Notes: generated from the sequence alone by a model not told the origin. Positions 42,040 through 50,809 are shown, counted from the first letter of the stretch. The stretch is DNA of 64,000 nt from Magnetospirillum sp. 15-1 (GCF_900184795.1 NZ_FXXN01000022.1:77501-141500); one strand, 5' to 3'. Numbers and translations: made by a program.

Positions 42040-42255
42040 TCAACCGGCCAGACGGAGGGACTGCCCCGCGTCGGCGGGACGTGCCGGCCGGGGGCTCGGC
42101 ATGGCGTCGGCGTGGCCGCCCACCACCTCGACCCGCGTGCGGAAGCAGGACAGGCACCACAGAACCGGGGCGACGACCCGCTCACGCACCACGGAATGCC
42201 GGGTCCGGCGTCCACAGTGGGGGCAATGGCAATATTCGTCGAGGGTCGGGGTCAT
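42040..42255 (-). CDS. Small zinc-ribbon-like hypothetical protein
   Basis: 71 residues from ATG 42255. Two CxxC pairs, Cys11/Cys14 (CPHC) and Cys34/Cys37 (CLSC), 19 residues apart, form a likely zinc ribbon; an extra Cys9 precedes. The C-terminal 25 residues are Pro/Ala-rich and disordered-looking. Same strand as the coiled-coil protein, 67 bases upstream of it; possibly one unit. No family recognised. Confidence 0.6.
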   Translation of the reverse strand: MTPTLDEYCHCPHCGRRTRHSVVRERVVAPVLWCLSCFRTRVEVVGGHADAMPSPRPARPADAGQSLRLAG

Positions 42256-42462
42256 GATGGTCTGGTCGTCCTTGTTTCGGTGCGGGATTCCTAGGGCCAC
42301 AGCCCCTCGCGAACAAGCGAAGGTTCCGTGACGCTTGGTCCCGGCCAAGCAGTCTAGGCACGATTGTGGCACGCTCAAGGCAATGCGCAATCATGCGTAT
42401 AACGCTAACGTCATATATGACTAAAGTCAATGTCGTGCGGATGTGGCGACACCGCGACCCGT

Positions 42463-42990
42463 TCAGACCAGCCGCTTTCCCCCGCCCCGCCCCGGCGCCT
42501 TGGGCGGCAGCAAATCGCGGCAGACGTTCCGCAGGGCCAGCCTGAGCCCGACCATGCGGTCGGCGTGGCTGTCGTAGGTAGCGACCAGATCGGCATACAT
42601 CAGGGCGATGGCCCGGCCGAGCTGTGGCGAGGGCAGACGGGACAGTTCCCCTCCGTGAGCCTCGATCACCCCCTCGATCACCGCCGCCAGCAATCCCTCG
42701 TCCATGCCCTGCGGCACGGCAGACGATTCCGCGGCCGGCTGCGCGGCATCCTGATCCGGGCACATGACTCCCCGCCCGGTGATCACCCAGTCGAGAGAGA
42801 TTCCGAATCCGTCCTGCAACCGATCGAGAAAGCCGAAATCAGGCTGGCTGGCCCCTTGCTCGTATTTTGCCAGGGTGCTCCGGTTCCACCCCAACGCCTT
42901 GGCCAGGTCGTCCCTGCCAAGCTGAAGATACAGGCGTGCAGCGACGAGACGCTCGGCGAGTGGTGTCTTCGGCTTCAGGTCCCTGGCCAT
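42463..42990 (-). CDS. XRE-family regulator
   Basis: 175 residues. Helix-turn-helix at about 10-70 (LAERLVAARLYLQLGRDDLAKALGWNRSTLAKYEQGASQPDFGFLDRLQDGFGISLDWVITG), then about 100 residues with helical stretches (MDEGLLAAVIEGVIEAHGGELSRLPSPQLGRAIALMYADLVATYDSHADRMVGLRLALRNVC) and a basic end. The layout recalls phage-type repressors without a peptidase domain. Target unknown; the AT-rich DNA upstream (42991-43100) is a likely control region. Confidence 0.85.
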   Translation of the reverse strand: MARDLKPKTPLAERLVAARLYLQLGRDDLAKALGWNRSTLAKYEQGASQPDFGFLDRLQDGFGISLDWVITGRGVMCPDQDAAQPAAESSAVPQGMDEGLLAAVIEGVIEAHGGELSRLPSPQLGRAIALMYADLVATYDSHADRMVGLRLALRNVCRDLLPPKAPGRGGGKRLV

Positions 42991-43578
42991 GGGGAAGGGC
43001 TCGCTATTTTAGGGCAAAAACCGCCTTCGCGCCGTCTACAACCCATCACCCACCCCCAAGTTTTTCCATTAAATTCAAAGCTGTATAAGGAAAGCACCCA
43101 GCCGCGATCAGAGGCTTGTCAAATGGCAAAAAGCAGCTTATGGTTTTTCCACTCATTGAACCCCACGCCCTCTCGGACACTGGCACGGTCGGCTATGGCA
43201 AGAACTGAGGATCACCACCCGGATGCCGAAGATCGAAAGCTGATGGAAGGAAGCCGGCGCAAGCCCCGTGCCGAGATACCGCCATAGCGATATATCTCGA
43301 CGACGCTCGATTCGGATGAGGCCGGCAAGGCCGCTGAAACGGAGCCGTCGTGCGATACCGGTCCCCTCGCTCGATTTCAGGCCGTCGGACAATGAGTTCC
43401 GCCGCATGCTCCTCGGCAAGCATCCTACCCTCCTCGACTATAGGCTCCCCAAAGCCAACTGGTCACGATCAAAATCGGAAGGTCGACCGACGATGACAAG
43501 GCGCACACAACCGATCCGCATTATGACAAATGGGATGCCTTCCGACCATACACAACCTCATGCCGGGATAGAGCGGGC
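42991..43578. other. 588-base stretch without a confident gene
   Basis: AT-richer than its surroundings near 43000-43130. It contains overlapping short frames on both strands, none with clear family similarity. The most credible is the 104-codon frame listed next, because of its overlap with the kinase. It may hold the control region of the XRE gene and a decayed gene. Confidence 0.5.
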
Positions 43579-43582
43579 ATGA
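43268..43582 (+). CDS. Doubtful small ORF translationally overlapping the kinase gene
   Basis: 104 codons, Arg-rich N-terminus. Its TGA overlaps the ATG of the downstream kinase as ATGA, the same coupling used by genuine genes here. The stretch PVPSLDFRPSDNEFRRMLLG and HPTLLDYRLP faintly resembles the start of alphaproteobacterial PAS_5 domains. It could be a remnant of the sensory half of the kinase. Composition is unlike its neighbours and I am not sure it is expressed. Confidence 0.25.
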   Translation: MPRYRHSDISRRRSIRMRPARPLKRSRRAIPVPSLDFRPSDNEFRRMLLGKHPTLLDYRLPKANWSRSKSEGRPTMTRRTQPIRIMTNGMPSDHTQPHAGIERA

Positions 43583-44274
43583 CCTCGGCATTCGATCGGC
43601 ACGCCGTTCCCATGGTGGGAATCGTGGCGCACGACCTGCGCGGCCCCCTGTCGGTGATCAATGCCTATACCGAATTGCTGCTGACCCGCAGGACGCTCAG
43701 CGCGACCGATGCCGGCTATATCGAGCAGATCGCCAAGGCCAGCCACTTCATGATGGCCCTCACCGAGGACATGCTGTGGTTCTCGACCATCGAGAACGGC
43801 AGACTCCGCCTCGACCGTCAGCCCGTCGATCTCGGCGATCTGGCCGAAGCCGCCGTCGCCATGGCCCGCCTGGGAGCCGAGGCCAAGGGCATCGCCATCG
43901 AGACGGAACCGCCCCGCGATCAGGTCGTCGCCTCCGTCGACCCGCTCAAGATCACCCAACTGCTGAACAACCTGATCGGCAATGCCGTGAAATTCTCGAC
44001 CGAAGGCCGCAGCATCCGGGTCGCCACCGAGGTCGGAAGAGGCCAGGCCCGCCTGATCGTCGCGGATCAGGGCTGCGGCATCGCTCCCGGCCGGATCGGC
44101 CAGTTGTTCCAGCCCTTCGGCGGCGGCACCTCCGGCACCTCGGGCGAGCCGTCCACCGGCCTGGGCCTTTATATCTGCTCGCGGGTGGCAGAGGCGCACG
44201 GCGGCCGCATCGATGTCGAATCACAGGTCGGCGAGGGCAGCCGCTTCATCGTGACCCTGCCCATCACCGGCTGA
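43579..44274 (+). CDS. Sensorless cytoplasmic histidine kinase
   Basis: 231 residues with only HisKA and HATPase domains. His18 lies in GIVAHDLRGPLSVINAYTELLL, only 17 residues from the start; the ATPase part has ITQLLNNLIGNAVKFSTEG, ADQGCGIAP and GLGLYICSRVAEAHGG. There is no membrane helix and no PAS/GAF domain. It may work with a separate sensor or be the remaining half of a broken gene (see the ORF that overlaps it upstream). No response regulator is adjacent. Confidence 0.85.
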   Translation: MTSAFDRHAVPMVGIVAHDLRGPLSVINAYTELLLTRRTLSATDAGYIEQIAKASHFMMALTEDMLWFSTIENGRLRLDRQPVDLGDLAEAAVAMARLGAEAKGIAIETEPPRDQVVASVDPLKITQLLNNLIGNAVKFSTEGRSIRVATEVGRGQARLIVADQGCGIAPGRIGQLFQPFGGGTSGTSGEPSTGLGLYICSRVAEAHGGRIDVESQVGEGSRFIVTLPITG

Positions 44275-44281
44275 TTCCCCA

Positions 44282-45043
44282 CTATTGCGGCGGCATCCTG
44301 ACCGCACCGTCCAGACGGATGGCACTGCCGTTGAGCATGGGATTGTCGCAGATGGCCAGCACCATCTTGGCGAATTCCTCCGGGCGTCCCAGACGATGGG
44401 GGAACAGGGTGGAGGCCACCAGCCCGTCCATCACCTCGTCGGGCATGCCGGCCAGCATGGGAGTCTCCATGTAGCCCGGTGCCACCGCCATGACCCGGAT
44501 ACCCAGCGGCGCCAGTTCGCGGGCGGCGGGCAGCGACAGGGCGGCGACGCCGCCCTTGGATGAGGCGTAGGCGCACTGCCCCACCTGCCCGTCCCAGGCG
44601 GCGATGGAGGCGGTGTTGACGATGACGCCGCGCTCACCGCCCTCCAGGGGCTCCAGCCCGGCCATGTCGGCGGCGGCCAGACGCATGACGTTGAAGGTGC
44701 CCACCAGATTGACCTGGATGACGCGGGCGAAGGTCTCCAGCGGCATAGGGCCCTTGCGCCCCACCACCTTGCCCGGCGTCACCACCCCGGCGCAGCTGAC
44801 GGCGATGCGGGCCGGGCCGTGGGCGTCGCGGGCCTTGGCCAGGGCGGCCAGGGTCGAGGCCTCATCGGTGACGTCGCATTGGGCGAAGGCGCCGCCGATC
44901 TCCCTGGCGGTGGCCTCGGCATTGGCCCCGTTGATGTCGAACACCGTGACCTTGGCGCCGGCCTTGGCAAGAGCGCGCGCGGTGGCCTGCCCCAGGCCCG
45001 AGCCGCCGCCGGTGACGATGGCGGCCAATCCGTTGACGTTCAT
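44282..45043 (-). CDS. SDR 3-hydroxyacyl-CoA dehydrogenase, HSD17B10-like
   Basis: 253 residues from ATG 45043. NAD-binding motif TGGGSGLG, Asp in TVFDING selecting NAD, catalytic Ser in NTASIAAWDGQVGQ and YASSK (Tyr-x-x-x-Lys). The insertion RKGPMPLETFARVIQVNLVGTFNVMRLAAADM and the C-terminal FPHRLGRPEEFAKMVLAICDNPMLNGSAIRLDGA are typical of type 2 3-hydroxyacyl-CoA / 2-methyl-3-hydroxybutyryl-CoA dehydrogenases, which act in isoleucine and branched fatty acid degradation. Last gene of the minus-strand catabolic unit. Confidence 0.9.
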   Translation of the reverse strand: MNVNGLAAIVTGGGSGLGQATARALAKAGAKVTVFDINGANAEATAREIGGAFAQCDVTDEASTLAALAKARDAHGPARIAVSCAGVVTPGKVVGRKGPMPLETFARVIQVNLVGTFNVMRLAAADMAGLEPLEGGERGVIVNTASIAAWDGQVGQCAYASSKGGVAALSLPAARELAPLGIRVMAVAPGYMETPMLAGMPDEVMDGLVASTLFPHRLGRPEEFAKMVLAICDNPMLNGSAIRLDGAVRMPPQ

Positions 45044-45056
45044 TGTCTTTCCCCTG

Positions 45057-46091
45057 TCAGAAGGTGATGTCGCCGCAGGCCGGTACCGCATCGAAATGCG
45101 CCAGCACCTGGGCCGCGCTTCCCGCCGGGTTCCAGGCAGGCGTGTTGTCGCGGTCGATCAGCAGGGCGCGGACACCCTCGACGAAGTCATGGGCGGGCGC
45201 CAGGGCCAGGGCCAGACGGAATTCCATGCGCATGCACTCATCGAACGACAGCGCCGCGCCGCGCCGGATCATCTCGAAGCTGACCGCCACCAGATGGGGC
45301 GACTTGGCCCGCAAGGTCGCCAGAGTCTCGGCGGCGAAGGGGTCGCTCTCGCCTTCCAGGGCGGCCAACACCTCGGCCAGACTGGCCTTGCCGAAACAGC
45401 GGTCGATCAGTTGGCGCCTGGCATCGATGGCGGCCATGCCGGGATCACTGGCGAAGCCGTCCAGGGTCGACTTGACCTCGGCGGCGTCACGCGCTTCGGA
45501 CAGCGCCTCGATCAGGGCGGGCAATTGGCCGCTTTCCACGTAATGGGTGGCGACGCCCACATGCAGGGCGTCGGCCGCCTTCAGCCGGGCGCCGGTCAGG
45601 CCGAGATACATGCCGATGGCACCCGGCAGACGGGGCAGGAAGTACGAGCCGCCCACATCGGGAAAGAAGCCGATGCCGGTTTCCGGCATGGCGAACAGGG
45701 TACGCTCGGTGGCGACGCGGTAAAGCCCATGCACCGAGACGCCGACCCCGCCGCCCATGACGATGCCGTCGATCAGCGCCACGTAGGGCTTGGGGCTGGT
45801 CTTGATGCGGCGGTTGAGGCGGTATTCGTCGCGGTAGAAGGCTCCGACGAACTCCAGTTCACCGGCCTTGCAGGCCTCGTACAGCCGCTTGATGTCGCCG
45901 CCGGCGCAGAAGGCTTTTTCCCCCGCTCCCTCGATGGTGATGCAGGCCACGTCGGCATCGGCCGCCCAGGCATCCAGCTTGGGATGCATGGCGTGGACCT
46001 GATCGAGGGTCAGGGCGTTCAGCGCCTTGGGCCGGTCAAGGGTGATGCGGCCCAGATGGCCGGTGCGGTCGAAATGGATCTCGGAGCTCAT
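45057..46091 (-). CDS. 3-hydroxyisobutyryl-CoA hydrolase
   Basis: 344 residues of the crotonase fold. Oxyanion motifs GEKAFCAGGDIKRLYE and GIVMGGGVGVSVHG, then ATERTLFAMPETGIGFFPDVGGSYFLPRL with the Glu and Asp of the hydrolase subgroup. It removes CoA from 3-hydroxyisobutyryl-CoA in valine degradation, making the free acid for MmsB (encoded at 49.9 kb). ATG 46091 overlaps the stop of the synthetase gene as TGATG. Confidence 0.92.
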   Translation of the reverse strand: MSSEIHFDRTGHLGRITLDRPKALNALTLDQVHAMHPKLDAWAADADVACITIEGAGEKAFCAGGDIKRLYEACKAGELEFVGAFYRDEYRLNRRIKTSPKPYVALIDGIVMGGGVGVSVHGLYRVATERTLFAMPETGIGFFPDVGGSYFLPRLPGAIGMYLGLTGARLKAADALHVGVATHYVESGQLPALIEALSEARDAAEVKSTLDGFASDPGMAAIDARRQLIDRCFGKASLAEVLAALEGESDPFAAETLATLRAKSPHLVAVSFEMIRRGAALSFDECMRMEFRLALALAPAHDFVEGVRALLIDRDNTPAWNPAGSAAQVLAHFDAVPACGDITF

Positions 46092-47617
46092 CACAGATTG
46101 GCCTTCCACATGGCGGCGTAGCTGTCGCGCAACACGTTCTTCTGCACCTTGCCCATGGCGTTGCGCGGCAGTTCGCTCACCACCACCGCCTGCTTGGGCA
46201 CCTTGTAATTGGCGAGGCGCCCCTTCAGCGCGTCGATCACCGCCTCCGGCGTCAGGGCGGCGCCCTTCTCGGCCACGACGACGGCCAGTCCGGCCTCGCC
46301 GAAATCGGGATGGGGCATGCCGACCACCGCGGATTCCACCACGCCGGCCAAGCGGTCGATGAAGTCCTCCACCTCCTTGGGATAGACGTTGTAGCCGCCC
46401 GAAATGATCAAATCCTTGGCCCGGCCGACAATGGAGACATAGCCCCGCCCGTCGACGACGCCCACGTCGCCCGACTTGAAGAAGCCGTCCTCGGTGAACT
46501 CGGCCTTGGTCTTCTCGGGCATGTTCCAGTAGCCCTTGAAGATGTTGGGCCCCTTGACCTCGATGATGCCAACCTCTCCCTGGGGCAGTACCTGGCCCTC
46601 CTCGCCGGTGATGCGCAGTTCCACGTCGGGCAGCGGAAAGCCCACCGTTCCGGCCCGGCGATCGCCGTCCAGCGGGTTGGAGGTGAACATGCCGCCCTCG
46701 GTCATGCCGTAGCGTTCCAGGATGGTGAAGCCGGTCTTGTCCTTGAAGGCGTTGAAGGTCTCTTCCAGCAGCGGCGCCGAGCCCGAGATGAACAGCCGCA
46801 TATGGGAGCAGGCCTCGGGCGTCAGATTGGGGCTGGTCAGGAAACGGGTGTAGAAGGTGGGCACCCCCATGAACACCGTGGCGCGCTTCAGAAGGCCGAT
46901 GGCCTGCTCCGCATCGAACTTGGGGCAGAAGATCATCGGGCCGCCGTTCAGCAGCACGCAGTTGATGGCCACGAACAGCCCGTGGGTATGGAAAATGGGC
47001 AGGCAGTGCAGCAGCACGTCGTCGGGCCTGAAGCCCCACAGCTTGTGCAGGGTCTGGGCGTTGGAGCCGAGATTGACGTGGCTCATCATGGCACCCTTGG
47101 GCCGTCCGGTGGTGCCCGAGGAATAAAGGATGGCGGCGATGTCGTCGCCGCCCCTCGGCACGGTGGCGAAGGTGTCCTTCCGCCCCTCGGCCCGCTCGGG
47201 CAAGGTGCCGTCGCCGTTGGCGCCCAGCGTCATGACGCAGGTCTTGATCCCCGCCGTGACGGCAAGCCCCTCCAGCTCGGCCAGACGGTGCGGCTGGCAC
47301 ACCACGGCCGACGGCGCCGCGTCGGACAGGAAATACTCCAGCTCGCCGGCCTGATAGGCGGTGTTGAGCGGCAGCAGGATGGCCCCGGCCCGCACGCAGG
47401 CGAGGTAGAGCACCACCGCCTCGGCCGACTTGTCCACCTGGACCGCCACCCGTTCGCCCGGCTTGACCCCGGCGTCCACCAGGGCATGGGCATAGCGGGC
47501 GCTGGCGGCCTCCAGGTCGGCATAACTCAGCGTGATGCCGCCGGGCACCTCGATGAAGGTGCGTGAGCGGTCGGCGGGAAAGCGCGAACGAAACAGCTCG
47601 AACAGATTGTCGGTCAT
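46091..47617 (-). CDS. matB: Malonyl-CoA synthetase (MatB-like)
   Basis: 508 residues from ATG 47617. ATP-binding motif AAILYSSGTTGRPKGAMMSH, then LPIFHTHGLFVAINCVLLNGGPMIFCPKF, GSAPLLEETFNAF, ERYGMTEGGM, SGDVGVVDGRGYVSIVGRAKDLIISGGYNVYPKEVE and catalytic Lys in RNAMGKVQKNVLR. Length and the HTHGLF region fit MatB, which activates malonate or methylmalonate. In a valine-type cluster it could act on methylmalonate or a related branched acid; that is inference. First gene of the three-gene minus-strand unit. Confidence 0.85.
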   Translation of the reverse strand: MTDNLFELFRSRFPADRSRTFIEVPGGITLSYADLEAASARYAHALVDAGVKPGERVAVQVDKSAEAVVLYLACVRAGAILLPLNTAYQAGELEYFLSDAAPSAVVCQPHRLAELEGLAVTAGIKTCVMTLGANGDGTLPERAEGRKDTFATVPRGGDDIAAILYSSGTTGRPKGAMMSHVNLGSNAQTLHKLWGFRPDDVLLHCLPIFHTHGLFVAINCVLLNGGPMIFCPKFDAEQAIGLLKRATVFMGVPTFYTRFLTSPNLTPEACSHMRLFISGSAPLLEETFNAFKDKTGFTILERYGMTEGGMFTSNPLDGDRRAGTVGFPLPDVELRITGEEGQVLPQGEVGIIEVKGPNIFKGYWNMPEKTKAEFTEDGFFKSGDVGVVDGRGYVSIVGRAKDLIISGGYNVYPKEVEDFIDRLAGVVESAVVGMPHPDFGEAGLAVVVAEKGAALTPEAVIDALKGRLANYKVPKQAVVVSELPRNAMGKVQKNVLRDSYAAMWKANL

Positions 47618-47644
47618 TTGGGCGCTCTCCCCGTCTAGGCCGTC

Positions 47645-47736
47645 ATGCCCGGACCCGTTCCGGGCATCCACGCCGGTCCGCACCTCTGGCGGGGCAATCC
47701 CGGCACCACGTGGATGGCCGGGCCAAGCCCGGCCAT
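47645..47736. repeat. Double-hairpin dispersed repeat, copy 2
   Basis: Two perfect hairpins: ATGCCCGGA/TCCGGGCAT (47645-47667) and ATGGCCGGG/CCCGGCCAT (47714-47736), flanked by GTC and GACG. Same architecture as 35278-35329. It lies in the leader region between the candidate operator and matB. Confidence 0.75.
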
Positions 47737-47798
47737 GACGATCCTGATTGAATCCTACCCCGGCTCGATAGCACAGCCCGTACGGGGGCGCCACAGTT

Positions 47799-47830
47799 TT
47801 GTATCCAATAAACGTCTTTCACGGATACAA
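47799..47830. promoter_or_regulatory. Spaced inverted repeat TTGTATCC / GGATACAA
   Basis: Perfect 8-base arms (47799-47806 and 47823-47830) with a 16-base spacer, just downstream of the GntR stop and about 180 bases upstream of matB. Candidate operator for the catabolic unit, controlled by the neighbouring GntR protein. Confidence 0.5.
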
Positions 47831-47832
47831 GA

Positions 47833-48492
47833 CTAGCTCATGATGGACACGAATTCCGAAAAGATGTCGGCCTGGATGGTGACGTGCTTGCGCATCACCG
47901 CCTGGGCGCGCTCGGGGTCGGCGGCGACAATGGCGGCCACCACCTCGGCATGTTCGGCCAGCGAGCCGTCGATGCGGCCGGGATGGTTCAGCTGATAGCG
48001 GCGATAGGGCGCGAGGCGGGCATAGAGCGAGCGCGCCATCTCCTTTAAAACCTCGTTGTGGCTGCCGTCGTAGACCGCGTCGTGGAAGGCGCGGTTGAGC
48101 GCGTAATAACCGTCCAGGTCGCGGGCCTCGCACAGGATGCCGGCCTCGGCCACCATGGCGGAAAGCCTGGATTTTTCCTCGGGCGACATGCGCCGTGCGG
48201 CATAGCGGGCGCACAAGCCCTCCACGTCGCTCATCACCTCGAACATCTGCACCATGCGGTGCAGGTCCAAGGGCGCCACCACGGCCCCCTGGCGCGGCTT
48301 CTTCACCACCAGGCCGGAATAGACCAGTTGCAGGATGGCTTCGCGCACCGGGGTGCGCGACAGGCCGAAGCGGGCGGCCAGACTCTCCTCGTCCAGGCGG
48401 GTGCCGGGGCGCAGCACTCCGGTGAAGATCTCCTTCTCGATCACCTGCCGGATCTCGTCGGCCCGGGTCGCCGGCTTCTTCTGCTCGCTCAT
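47833..48492 (-). CDS. GntR/FCD-family regulator
   Basis: 219 residues from ATG 48492 (GGAGG 5-9 bases upstream). Winged helix at about 10-75 (TRADEIRQVIEKEIFTGVLRPGTRLDEESLAARFGLSRTPVREAILQLVYSGLVVKKPRQGAVV), then an all-helical FCD effector domain with YALNRAFHDAVYDGSHNEVL, LNHPGRIDGSLAEHAEVVAAIVAADPERAQAVMRKHV, supplying the metal-binding His/Asp set. It sits between, and is divergent from, branched acyl-CoA catabolic genes, so it is their probable local repressor, responding to an acyl-CoA or organic acid. Confidence 0.92.
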   Translation of the reverse strand: MSEQKKPATRADEIRQVIEKEIFTGVLRPGTRLDEESLAARFGLSRTPVREAILQLVYSGLVVKKPRQGAVVAPLDLHRMVQMFEVMSDVEGLCARYAARRMSPEEKSRLSAMVAEAGILCEARDLDGYYALNRAFHDAVYDGSHNEVLKEMARSLYARLAPYRRYQLNHPGRIDGSLAEHAEVVAAIVAADPERAQAVMRKHVTIQADIFSEFVSIMS

Positions 48493-48527
48493 CGGGCCTC
48501 CAGAACCCTCATCGTGGCGGGATGGAG

Positions 48528-48600
48528 TATACATCTCCCCGACCGGCTGTCTAAGGTCAATCCACATCTCGGACACAAAAACTGCGTATCACGTATACAA
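48528..48600. promoter_or_regulatory. GTATAC-type half-sites in the GntR / acyl-CoA dehydrogenase gap
   Basis: GTATAC at 48528-48533 (within GGAG...CTCC arms) and GTATACAA at 48593-48600 share the half-site of the operators at 47799 and 21364. They lie in the divergent promoter region of the GntR gene and the acyl-CoA dehydrogenase gene. Confidence 0.4.
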
Positions 48601-48713
48601 GAGATGGACCCGGCGCATCCCATGTGATAATTCCATACCCATCGGGGCCGTTGACCGGTACCCTTGTCGGCAACAACCGGGGCGATAGATCCCGGCTCAG
48701 GGATACGAAGCGC

Positions 48714-49850
48714 ATGGATTTCGGGTTGACACCGGACCAGGAGGCTTTTCGTCAGGCCGCCCGCGATTTCGCCGAGGGCGAGATGGCGCCCTTTGCCGCC
48801 CACTGGGACGAAGACGGGGTCTTTCCCGAGGAATGCCTGCGCAAGGCCGCCGAACTGGGCTTCGCCGGCATCTATGTGGGCGAGGACGTGGGCGGTTCGG
48901 CGCTGTCCCGCCTGGACGCCGCCCTGATCTTCGAGGAACTGGCCGCCGCCTGTCCGTCCACCGCCGCCTATATCTCCATCCACAACATGGCGGCATGGAT
49001 GATCGACAGCTTCGGCGACGAGGCGCAGCGCAAGCGCTTCCTGCCCGATCTGTGCACCATGAAGCGTTTCGCCAGCTACTGCCTGACCGAGCCCAATGCC
49101 GGCTCGGACGCAGCGTCCCTGCGCACCAGGGCGGAGCGCAATGGCGAGCATTATGTGCTGAACGGCACCAAGGCCTTCATCTCGGGTGGCGGGCGCTCCG
49201 ACGTCTATGTGGTGATGGTGCGCACCAACGGTCCCGGCCCCAAGGGCATTTCGTGTCTGGTGGTGGAGGCCGGCACCCCCGGCCTGTCCTTCGGCAAGCA
49301 GGAAAAGAAGCTGGGCTGGAAGACCCAGCCCACCGCCTCGGTGATCTTCGAGGATTGCCGCGTGCCGGTCGCCAACCGCATCGGCGCCGAGGGCGACGGC
49401 TTCAAGATCGCCATGAAGGGCCTGGACGGCGGCCGCATCAATATCGGCGCCTGCTCCCTGGGCGGGGCCAGGGCCTGCCTCGAGCACGCCATCGAATACA
49501 CCGGCCAGCGCCAGCAGTTCGGCCAGGCCATCAGCGCCTTCCAGGCCACCCAGTTCAAGCTGGCCGACATGGCCACCGAGCTGGAGGCGGCGCGGCTGAT
49601 GATCCACCGCGCCGCCCACTCGCTGGACAACAAACTGCCCCAGGCCACCGTCCATTGCGCCATGGCCAAGCGCGTGGCCACCGACGTCGGCTTCGCCGTG
49701 ACCGACGCGGCGCTGCAACTGCACGGCGGCTACGGCTACATCAAGGAATATCCCATCGAGCGCTATTTCCGCGACCTCAGGGTCCACCAGATCCTGGAAG
49801 GCAGCAACGAGATCATGCGGGTGATCATCGGCCGGGCGCTGACGAGCTGA
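48714..49850 (+). CDS. Acyl-CoA dehydrogenase, isobutyryl-CoA dehydrogenase-like
   Basis: 378 residues from ATG 48714. FAD enzyme: N-terminal helical domain ([33 protein letters not shown]), FAD site [19 protein letters not shown], and C-terminal domain with [57 protein letters not shown], the Glu of LEGSNE being the expected base. [13 protein letters not shown] and the overall pattern fit ACAD8-type isobutyryl-CoA dehydrogenases of valine breakdown. It is followed by mmsB after 28 bases and is divergent from gntR. Confidence 0.9.
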   Translation: MDFGLTPDQEAFRQAARDFAEGEMAPFAAHWDEDGVFPEECLRKAAELGFAGIYVGEDVGGSALSRLDAALIFEELAAACPSTAAYISIHNMAAWMIDSFGDEAQRKRFLPDLCTMKRFASYCLTEPNAGSDAASLRTRAERNGEHYVLNGTKAFISGGGRSDVYVVMVRTNGPGPKGISCLVVEAGTPGLSFGKQEKKLGWKTQPTASVIFEDCRVPVANRIGAEGDGFKIAMKGLDGGRINIGACSLGGARACLEHAIEYTGQRQQFGQAISAFQATQFKLADMATELEAARLMIHRAAHSLDNKLPQATVHCAMAKRVATDVGFAVTDAALQLHGGYGYIKEYPIERYFRDLRVHQILEGSNEIMRVIIGRALTS

Positions 49851-49878
49851 CACACATATCGACATAGGGAGGCTTCAC

Positions 49879-50769
49879 ATGGCGAGCATCGGGTTCATCG
49901 GTCTGGGCAACATGGGCGCGCCGATGATGCGCAACCTGATCAAGGCCGGGCACAAGGTCGCCGCCTTCGATCTGTCCGAGGCCGCGCTGAAGGCGGCGGC
50001 CGAGGCCGGCGCCACTCCCTGCGCCAAGTCCGCCGATGCCGCCAGGGACGCCGAGGTGGTGGTCAGCATGCTGCCCGCCGGCCAGCACGTGAAGTCGGTG
50101 ATGCTGGGCGAGGACGGCCTGTTCGCCGCCGCCGCCAAGGGCACCCTGTTCATCGAGTCCTCGACCATCGACGTAGCCACCGCGCGGCTGCTGTCCGACG
50201 AGGCGGCCCAGGCCGGTCACGCCCTGATCGATGCTCCGGTGTCGGGCGGCGTGGGCGGTGCCGAGGCCGGCACGCTGACCTTCATGGTGGGCGGCACCGA
50301 GCCCGCCTTCGCCCGCGCCGAGCCCTTCCTGGCCGTCATGGGCAAGACCATCGTGCATGCCGGCGGCCCCGGCAACGGCCAGGCGGCCAAGATCTGCAAC
50401 AACATGCTGCTGGGCATCTCGATGATCGGCACCTGTGAGGCCTTCGCCCTGGCCGAGAAGCTGGGCCTGGACGCCCAGAAGCTGTTCGACATCTCGTCCA
50501 AGTCGTCGGGGCAGAACTGGTCCATGACCACCTATTGCCCGGTGCCCGGCCCGGTGCCCACCTCGCCCGCCAACCGCGAGTACAAGGCGGGCTTCGCGGC
50601 GGCCATGATGCTGAAGGATTTGAAACTGGCGGTCGAGGCGGCCCAGGTGGCCGGCGCCTCCATTCCGCTGGGGGCCGAGGCGGCGCAGCTCTACGCCATG
50701 ATGGCGGGAATGGGGCAGGGCGGGCTGGATTTCTCGGGAATCATCCACATGCTGCGCGGCAAAAACTGA
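49879..50769 (+). CDS. mmsB: 3-hydroxyisobutyrate dehydrogenase
   Basis: 296 residues. NAD-binding start IGFIGLGNMGAPMMRNLIKAGH, then FIESSTIDVATARLL, substrate loop DAPVSGGVGGAEAGTLTFMVGG and catalytic Lys171 in GNGQAAKICNNMLLG. It oxidises 3-hydroxyisobutyrate to methylmalonate semialdehyde, the step after the hydrolase encoded at 45.1 kb. GGGAGG lies 10-15 bases before the ATG. No mmsA follows. Confidence 0.95.
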   Translation: MASIGFIGLGNMGAPMMRNLIKAGHKVAAFDLSEAALKAAAEAGATPCAKSADAARDAEVVVSMLPAGQHVKSVMLGEDGLFAAAAKGTLFIESSTIDVATARLLSDEAAQAGHALIDAPVSGGVGGAEAGTLTFMVGGTEPAFARAEPFLAVMGKTIVHAGGPGNGQAAKICNNMLLGISMIGTCEAFALAEKLGLDAQKLFDISSKSSGQNWSMTTYCPVPGPVPTSPANREYKAGFAAAMMLKDLKLAVEAAQVAGASIPLGAEAAQLYAMMAGMGQGGLDFSGIIHMLRGKN

Positions 50770-50791
50770 ACACGCTTGCACGGCAATTAAA

Positions 50792-50809
50792 AAAACGTAT
50801 GCTCGTTTT
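50792..50809. promoter_or_regulatory. 18-bp palindrome AAAACG-N6-CGTTTT, candidate operator
   Basis: Lies in the AT-rich gap between mmsB and the transporter genes, 93 bases upstream of livG. The shape is like TetR-type sites that control acyl-CoA genes. No TetR gene is present in the window. Confidence 0.45.

Noticed and set aside
43153-43423. Two overlapping minus-strand frames of 76 and 88 codons
   Set aside because: No ribosome site or similarity, and mutually overlapping frames with Arg-rich composition look random.
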